Of a stretch of 9,336 nt of DNA, positions 4,910-9,336 are shown piece after piece; position 1 is the stretch's first letter; each line of letters starts with the position of its first letter. Made by a program: the position numbers and the translations under genes. The notes beneath the pieces are model-generated. The model saw only the letters and a list, made by a program, of their open reading frames with translations. It was not told the DNA's origin and made no database searches. The DNA lies in the NCBI GenBank assembly GCA_964457585.1, contig CAYWFU010000101.1, positions 1-9,336 of the forward strand, in the 5' to 3' direction. The stretch is from CAYWFU01 sp964457585. GTDB taxonomy: Bacteria; JACRDZ01.

Positions 4910-7720
4910 ATGCGGCAGATTAAATTAGAGGAAGTAAATTTCAACAATATTTTTAAGCATTATACAGATAGAAAAAAGGTTATATCTAATATCAGGACTG
5001 ACTTGCATAAAATCATTCAAGTTTCTGATGCGAAGGCAGGGCTTTTTACACTATATAATATCTTTGAGCATAAGTTCCTGCCGGAACTTTTTATTGATCA
5101 AAATAATAACTTAATTCAGCATAGTTATAATGCCATTTCCGAACCTTTCTTCCCTTTTGAAAGATGCACAACTATAAAAGATTTTACAAACATTTCTACA
5201 ATTTTTAAAACCTTTATTGATTTATATGAAGCAAATATAATATTTTATTTCCCCATAATAATAAAACAAATAAAACATGAGATAAAAATTGGGGAGATAG
5301 TTTTATTTCTTAATAATGATAGTATTCCAGCAGAAAAAGAAGAAGCCCTCAAGTTACATTTAAATAATTTTTTTCTTACTGTAAGAACATATTATTATCA
5401 TGCGAGAATGGTCAGGAAGACCAGGCAGTTAACCACATTAGTAGATTTTTCAAAATATATCGAGACAATAGCTAAAAAGGAAGATATCCTTAAAGCTATT
5501 GAACAAATAGGACTTGAAGGATTTAAAAAAATTTACCATTCCACTCCCGGTTTTCTTATCAGATTAATAGAAGGAAATAAATTAGTAGCTTATGAACTTA
5601 AAAAGGAACTTTCTTTTATTCCTAAATCCATAAGCATTAATGAGCCTTTATTCAAAGAAGTATTGGATACTAAACAATCAATGGTTATTGATAATCCCAA
5701 AAGTAATCCGGATTTTAGGAGATTAATGGAGTTATATAAAGAAAACAAAGAATATAATCAATTTCAGACTAGTCTGAGTGCCATGATTATAACTCCCTTC
5801 TTGTTAAATAATACTCCAAGAGGAGTATTTATTATTTATAAAAAAGATGGAGCAGTTGGAACATCAGAAAAGTTATTCTTTGATGATTTAGCGGTAATAA
5901 CTTCTCTAGCATATAAAAATTTAGAGTCCTATGAAAAAGCGGAAAAAAGAGAAGAGGAAAAAATAAAACGATTGAAATTACTGCATGAGTTAACCAGAGA
6001 CATTATTTCGGAACCTGATATAAAAAAATTATTGGAAGCTATTTTAACCAGCGGCTTAAGATTAGTAAGGGCTAGAAGCGGAAATATTAGAATATTTGAT
6101 AGAGAGCAGAATATTTTAAAAAAAGTAGTTAGTTCAAAAGACCCCCTGGATGTTGGGATTCCTATTATGAAGACGATGCAGGGTATTTGTGGAAAGGTTG
6201 TAAAAACCGGAATAGCTGTGAATGAGACTGATACTTATCAATTGGATTATTGGAGAGAATTATTGATAGAACACATGGGAAAAGAAGTAGTCAAACAATT
6301 GATTAAAGAAGGTAAATTGATGCGTTCGGAAATTTCTGCTCCTTTGAAAGTCGGTAACGAAATAATAGGAACAATTGATGCACATAAACTTGAAGTGGGA
6401 GGTTTTACAAATGAAGACTTGGAAATTTTTAAAGATTTAGCCATTCTGTCTGCTATTGTGTTAAAAAGACAAGAATTACAGGACCGCCTGAATATGGTGA
6501 GAGGAATAGCGAATAGTTATTCGGACATATCAAACATAGATTTATCAAAGATATTAAGTGATTTTCTTAGGATGAGCTTAAAAGTTATTAGCGTATCTAA
6601 AGGAGCTATTGCGTTGGTGGAGACTGTAGAAGGCAAAGAAAAATTAAAATTTTTGACTGTAGAAAATATTGCAGGTCTCAAAAAAGATGATTTCAGAGAA
6701 ATAGGTGAAGGAATTATGGGAAAAGCCGCAAAAGAATTGATAGAGATGAAAGTAGATGACGTTACGGAATATTTTGGTCATATTATAGTTGATCCTATGA
6801 TAAAATCAGAATGTGTTGCGCCTCTAATATTTGACGGAAAGCTTAAAGGTAATTTAATGGTAGCATCCTCTGTGTCAAAAAGATTTAGTGAAGATGATAA
6901 AGAACTTTTAAAGATCATTGCCAACCATATTGCCATTTTAATCCATAACATCCAATTAATCAAAGAAAAAGAGGAACATTACCGGAGAATGCAGACAGAA
7001 ACCATCCAAAATATGGTGAATCTGTCTGGAATGATGGCACATCAGATTAATAACCCCCTTGGTTCTATCCAAGTTAATATATCCGTCCTTAAAGATAAAA
7101 TAAAGGCTGGCAACAATGATATTCAAGATAATATTAATACTATTATGCGGGGAATAGGTTCCGCCAGCCAAGTTATTAAGAAGATAAAAGCTTTTACTCA
7201 CAAGGCTGGTACTGAGATGAGAGAGTATAATATTCATAAGGTTATAGATGAGACCGTTGATTTTATTAAAGGGATTAGACTCAGGGAAAAAAATATAACC
7301 GTAGCCACAGATTATAATGAAAATATTTTTACTCTGAGGTTTGATCGTTTTCAAATGATACAAGTGTTTTTAAACCTTATCAATAATGCCTATGATGCCA
7401 TGAGAGGAAAAGGAGGCTGTCTTTGTATTAGCACCAAGAAAGTCAATCATACAGTTGAGATATGTTTTGATGATAAGGGAATTGGGATACCAGAAGCTAA
7501 TAGGAATAATATTTTTAGGTCATTTTATACCACAAAAAAAGGAAGAGGAACGGGGTTAGGTTTGGCTATAAGTAAGAGATTGGTGGAAAACCATGGTGGT
7601 AGAATATCTTTTGAGAGTGAAGAGGGGGTCGGCACCAAGTTTATTATTAGACTGCCATTTGAGGGAAAGGAGCTAAAAGATGGAATACCCAAGACAAATC
7701 CGCGTGCTGGTGATAGATGA
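4910..7720 (+). CDS. Cytosolic multi-GAF sensor histidine kinase
   Basis: A 936-residue kinase with no signal peptide or membrane helix, so it senses an internal signal. The sensor part shows four GAF-like units. About 15-165 is diverged; about 175-345, 355-530 and 540-685 are clearer, with closing pairs such as RSEISAPLKVGNEIIGTIDA and KSECVAPLIFDGKLKGNLMV. The dimerisation helix carries MMAHQINNPLGSIQ with phospho-acceptor His711. The ATPase domain has the N box (NLINNAYDAM, Asn826), G1 (DDKGIGIP, Asp855) and G2 (GRGTGLGLAIS, from Gly878), all intact. The residue after the catalytic His is Gln instead of the usual Glu/Asp. GGGAGGA at 4898-4904 supports the start. The 3' end overlaps the next gene by 41 nt, and that gene's product has a receiver domain, its likely partner. 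The ligand (nucleotide, small metabolite, redox cofactor) cannot be read from sequence. Confidence 0.92.
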   Translation: MRQIKLEEVNFNNIFKHYTDRKKVISNIRTDLHKIIQVSDAKAGLFTLYNIFEHKFLPELFIDQNNNLIQHSYNAISEPFFPFERCTTIKDFTNISTIFKTFIDLYEANIIFYFPIIIKQIKHEIKIGEIVLFLNNDSIPAEKEEALKLHLNNFFLTVRTYYYHARMVRKTRQLTTLVDFSKYIETIAKKEDILKAIEQIGLEGFKKIYHSTPGFLIRLIEGNKLVAYELKKELSFIPKSISINEPLFKEVLDTKQSMVIDNPKSNPDFRRLMELYKENKEYNQFQTSLSAMIITPFLLNNTPRGVFIIYKKDGAVGTSEKLFFDDLAVITSLAYKNLESYEKAEKREEEKIKRLKLLHELTRDIISEPDIKKLLEAILTSGLRLVRARSGNIRIFDREQNILKKVVSSKDPLDVGIPIMKTMQGICGKVVKTGIAVNETDTYQLDYWRELLIEHMGKEVVKQLIKEGKLMRSEISAPLKVGNEIIGTIDAHKLEVGGFTNEDLEIFKDLAILSAIVLKRQELQDRLNMVRGIANSYSDISNIDLSKILSDFLRMSLKVISVSKGAIALVETVEGKEKLKFLTVENIAGLKKDDFREIGEGIMGKAAKELIEMKVDDVTEYFGHIIVDPMIKSECVAPLIFDGKLKGNLMVASSVSKRFSEDDKELLKIIANHIAILIHNIQLIKEKEEHYRRMQTETIQNMVNLSGMMAHQINNPLGSIQVNISVLKDKIKAGNNDIQDNINTIMRGIGSASQVIKKIKAFTHKAGTEMREYNIHKVIDETVDFIKGIRLREKNITVATDYNENIFTLRFDRFQMIQVFLNLINNAYDAMRGKGGCLCISTKKVNHTVEICFDDKGIGIPEANRNNIFRSFYTTKKGRGTGLGLAISKRLVENHGGRISFESEEGVGTKFIIRLPFEGKELKDGIPKTNPRAGDR

Positions 7721-9329
7721 TGAGAGAGAGGCTTTTTCCAATGGATTAGTTAGCAAACTGAAATTTTATAAGTTTTACGCAGAGGATGCTATTACTGGTG
7801 AAGAAGGTTTAGAGAAGATTAAAACGAGCGCAGATGCAGGAACTCCGTTTAACGTTGTTATTTGTGACCTAATGATGCCGCCGGGTATTGATGGCGATGA
7901 GGTTTTAGAGAAAGCCCTTAAACTTGATTCAAATCTCTGTTTTATTATGTTGACCGGTTTCGGCGATGTTGAAAGTGCCGTGGCCGCTATGAAAAAAGGG
8001 GCTTATTATTACTTTGGAAAACCACTTGGCTCAGAGGACGGTTTAACTGGAGACGAGGCTTTTGAGAGATTATTCCAAACAGTTAAACGAGGGGTTATTG
8101 AAAAGGAACTCAGAAAAATTAGAAAAAAAGTGTTAAGCAGTTTAGACCTGAACTATATATTTGATTCCATTATGGAAGCGGTAGAAATTATTTTTAATCC
8201 AGGAGAATACTGTTTAGTAATTATTGAGAAAGATGAAAAAGAACTGCTCATTAAAAAACATAAAGGACTTAAGAATTTAAATACAAGTCTTGATAGGGGA
8301 TTTATAAAAAAAGTAATAAATGATAAACAATCATTATTAATAAAAGATATTGAAAAAGAAAAAGTTGATGATAAGAAAATATTACCTTTGAAGGATGGGT
8401 CAAAATCCCTAATAGCAGTACCATTATCAATATTTAATGATCTGTATGGTTTACTTGAAGTTGAAGGCTCTGAAATAAATAATTTTTCAGAATTTGATTT
8501 GAATATTTTGTCAGATTTCGGAAATGAAGCTGCTATTGCTATTTTTAACAGTAAACAATATAAAAAGATAGAAAAACAAAGTGAAAAAATAGAAAAACAA
8601 AAAAATGAACTTATTGAACTTTATGAAGATTATATAAAATCATTTAACAGCATATCTCACCAAATGAAACATCCTCTATATGTAATCCAACTGGCGGTTT
8701 CTTCATTATTGGATGGTCTTGAAACCAAATCATATTCAACTATAAAAGAAAAATTAGAAACTATTTACAAGCATTCCGATTTAGCGGTAGATATGGTAAA
8801 GAAAACACTTCTGAATTATAAAGATGAGAAAGTATCTATTAAATTATCAGGAATTTTTATACGGCTAAAGACTTTATTTGCAGAGAATAAAAACATTTCC
8901 TGGCCTGAAGAAAAAAAGTTAGAAATAGAACTTAACTGCAAACCGAATCAGATTGAATTTGTTATCCAAAACTTAATTTCCAATGCTTTGAAAGCTGTAA
9001 GTGACAAAAATGATGGTGAGGTAAAAATAGATTTGCCGTTAGATAAAAACTCCAATCATCTTGATATTACTATTGAAGATAACGGAAAAGGTATAGAGGA
9101 AAAAAATAAGGGACTTATATTCAAAGAAATATTTACCACCAAAGGTGAGAGTGAGCAGATTGGTTCAGGGTTAGGATTATTCTTAAGTAAAAGTTTTATT
9201 AAGGGACATGGTGGTGAGATAGATTTTGAAAGTCAAGAAAATGTTGGGACGAAGTTCATGATAACTCTCCCCCTTGGGGTACAGACTGGGTCAAATCAAT
9301 TTCGGAATTTTTTTAAAAAACGATATTAA
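7680..9329 (+). CDS. Hybrid response regulator-kinase: REC-GAF-histidine kinase
   Basis: A 549-residue soluble protein. The N-terminal receiver (about 7-135) has all phosphotransfer residues: Asp13, Asp14, phospho-acceptor Asp63 (VICDLMMPP), Thr92 and Lys114. A GAF domain (about 148-300) follows, then a coiled coil (about 300-322, with repeated KIEKQ), the dimerisation helix (SISHQMKHPLYVIQ, His327) and the ATPase domain: N box (NLISNALKAV, Asn435), G1 (EDNGKGIEE) and G2 (GSGLGLFLS). There is no DNA-binding or AAA+ output, so phosphorylation of REC probably tunes the attached kinase. The start lies inside the upstream kinase gene in another frame, preceded by GGAAAGGAG (from about 7667), so translation is probably coupled. 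Gln again follows the catalytic His, and the REC loop has one extra residue (DLMMPPGIDG). The stop is 7 nt before the window edge, so further operon genes may follow. Confidence 0.93.
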   Translation: MEYPRQIRVLVIDDEREAFSNGLVSKLKFYKFYAEDAITGEEGLEKIKTSADAGTPFNVVICDLMMPPGIDGDEVLEKALKLDSNLCFIMLTGFGDVESAVAAMKKGAYYYFGKPLGSEDGLTGDEAFERLFQTVKRGVIEKELRKIRKKVLSSLDLNYIFDSIMEAVEIIFNPGEYCLVIIEKDEKELLIKKHKGLKNLNTSLDRGFIKKVINDKQSLLIKDIEKEKVDDKKILPLKDGSKSLIAVPLSIFNDLYGLLEVEGSEINNFSEFDLNILSDFGNEAAIAIFNSKQYKKIEKQSEKIEKQKNELIELYEDYIKSFNSISHQMKHPLYVIQLAVSSLLDGLETKSYSTIKEKLETIYKHSDLAVDMVKKTLLNYKDEKVSIKLSGIFIRLKTLFAENKNISWPEEKKLEIELNCKPNQIEFVIQNLISNALKAVSDKNDGEVKIDLPLDKNSNHLDITIEDNGKGIEEKNKGLIFKEIFTTKGESEQIGSGLGLFLSKSFIKGHGGEIDFESQENVGTKFMITLPLGVQTGSNQFRNFFKKRY

Positions 9330-9336
9330 AAAGTAG

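Noticed and set aside
6956..7363. 135-codon open frame antisense to the kinase, and similar antisense frames at 1691-1966, 2563-2844, 2940-3191, 4004-4216, 6247-6444 and 6778-6963
   Set aside because: All lie opposite well-conserved coding sequence and show no recognisable domain; they are by-products of the sense codons.
7680..9329. The REC-containing protein as the sigma-54 activator itself
   Set aside because: After REC it has GAF and kinase domains only; there is no GAFTGA, Walker-type AAA+ domain or helix-turn-helix.

Overview
The window is AT-rich bacterial DNA (about one third G+C by eye). Shine-Dalgarno sites are strong (AAAGGAGG-like), and two promoters look sigma-54 dependent. A full PEP synthase next to large soluble GAF-domain kinases fits a metabolically flexible, probably anaerobic, environmental bacterium. 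There is no rRNA, tRNA or clade-specific gene, so I do not assign a taxon.

Layout. (1) Positions 1-155 hold nothing I can name. (2) 156-437, minus strand, encodes a 93-residue protein resembling the small partner of AbiEii-type toxin systems; no toxin gene follows it. (3) 561-1034 is a decayed gene whose fragments, in several frames, match short beta-propeller-like repeats (G-x-I-x-T-S-S-D-x-x-x-W). (4) 1035-1402 is a regulatory region: two tandem dyads, an IHF-like site inside an AT-rich inverted repeat, then a sigma-54 promoter. (5) 1403-4583 is an apparent operon of a HEAT-repeat protein, PEP synthase (ppsA) and a 60-residue two-CXXC protein, closed by a strong intrinsic terminator at 4637-4670. 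(6) 4671-4909 is a second regulatory region with the same plan: two dyads 18 bp apart, an IHF-like site, a sigma-54 promoter. (7) 4910-9329 is a two-gene signalling operon: a 936-residue GAF-type histidine kinase, overlapped by 41 nt by a 549-residue REC-GAF-histidine kinase. The operon may continue past the window end.

Working model. The main result is that the metabolic operon and the signalling operon carry matching enhancer-promoter control regions. All four dyads fit TGGTA-N5-TACCA with small deviations, and each pair has the same 18 bp period. This suggests one sigma-54 activator (bEBP) controls both operons. Neither signalling protein has an AAA+ or helix-turn-helix domain, so the activator must be encoded elsewhere, possibly just downstream. 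I infer that the cytosolic kinases sense a metabolic or redox state and pass phosphate to that activator. The activator would then raise PEP synthesis (pyruvate to PEP, gluconeogenesis) and the kinases' own expression. The HEAT and zinc-knuckle proteins could be accessory or regulatory partners of PEP synthase, but their roles are not known from sequence.
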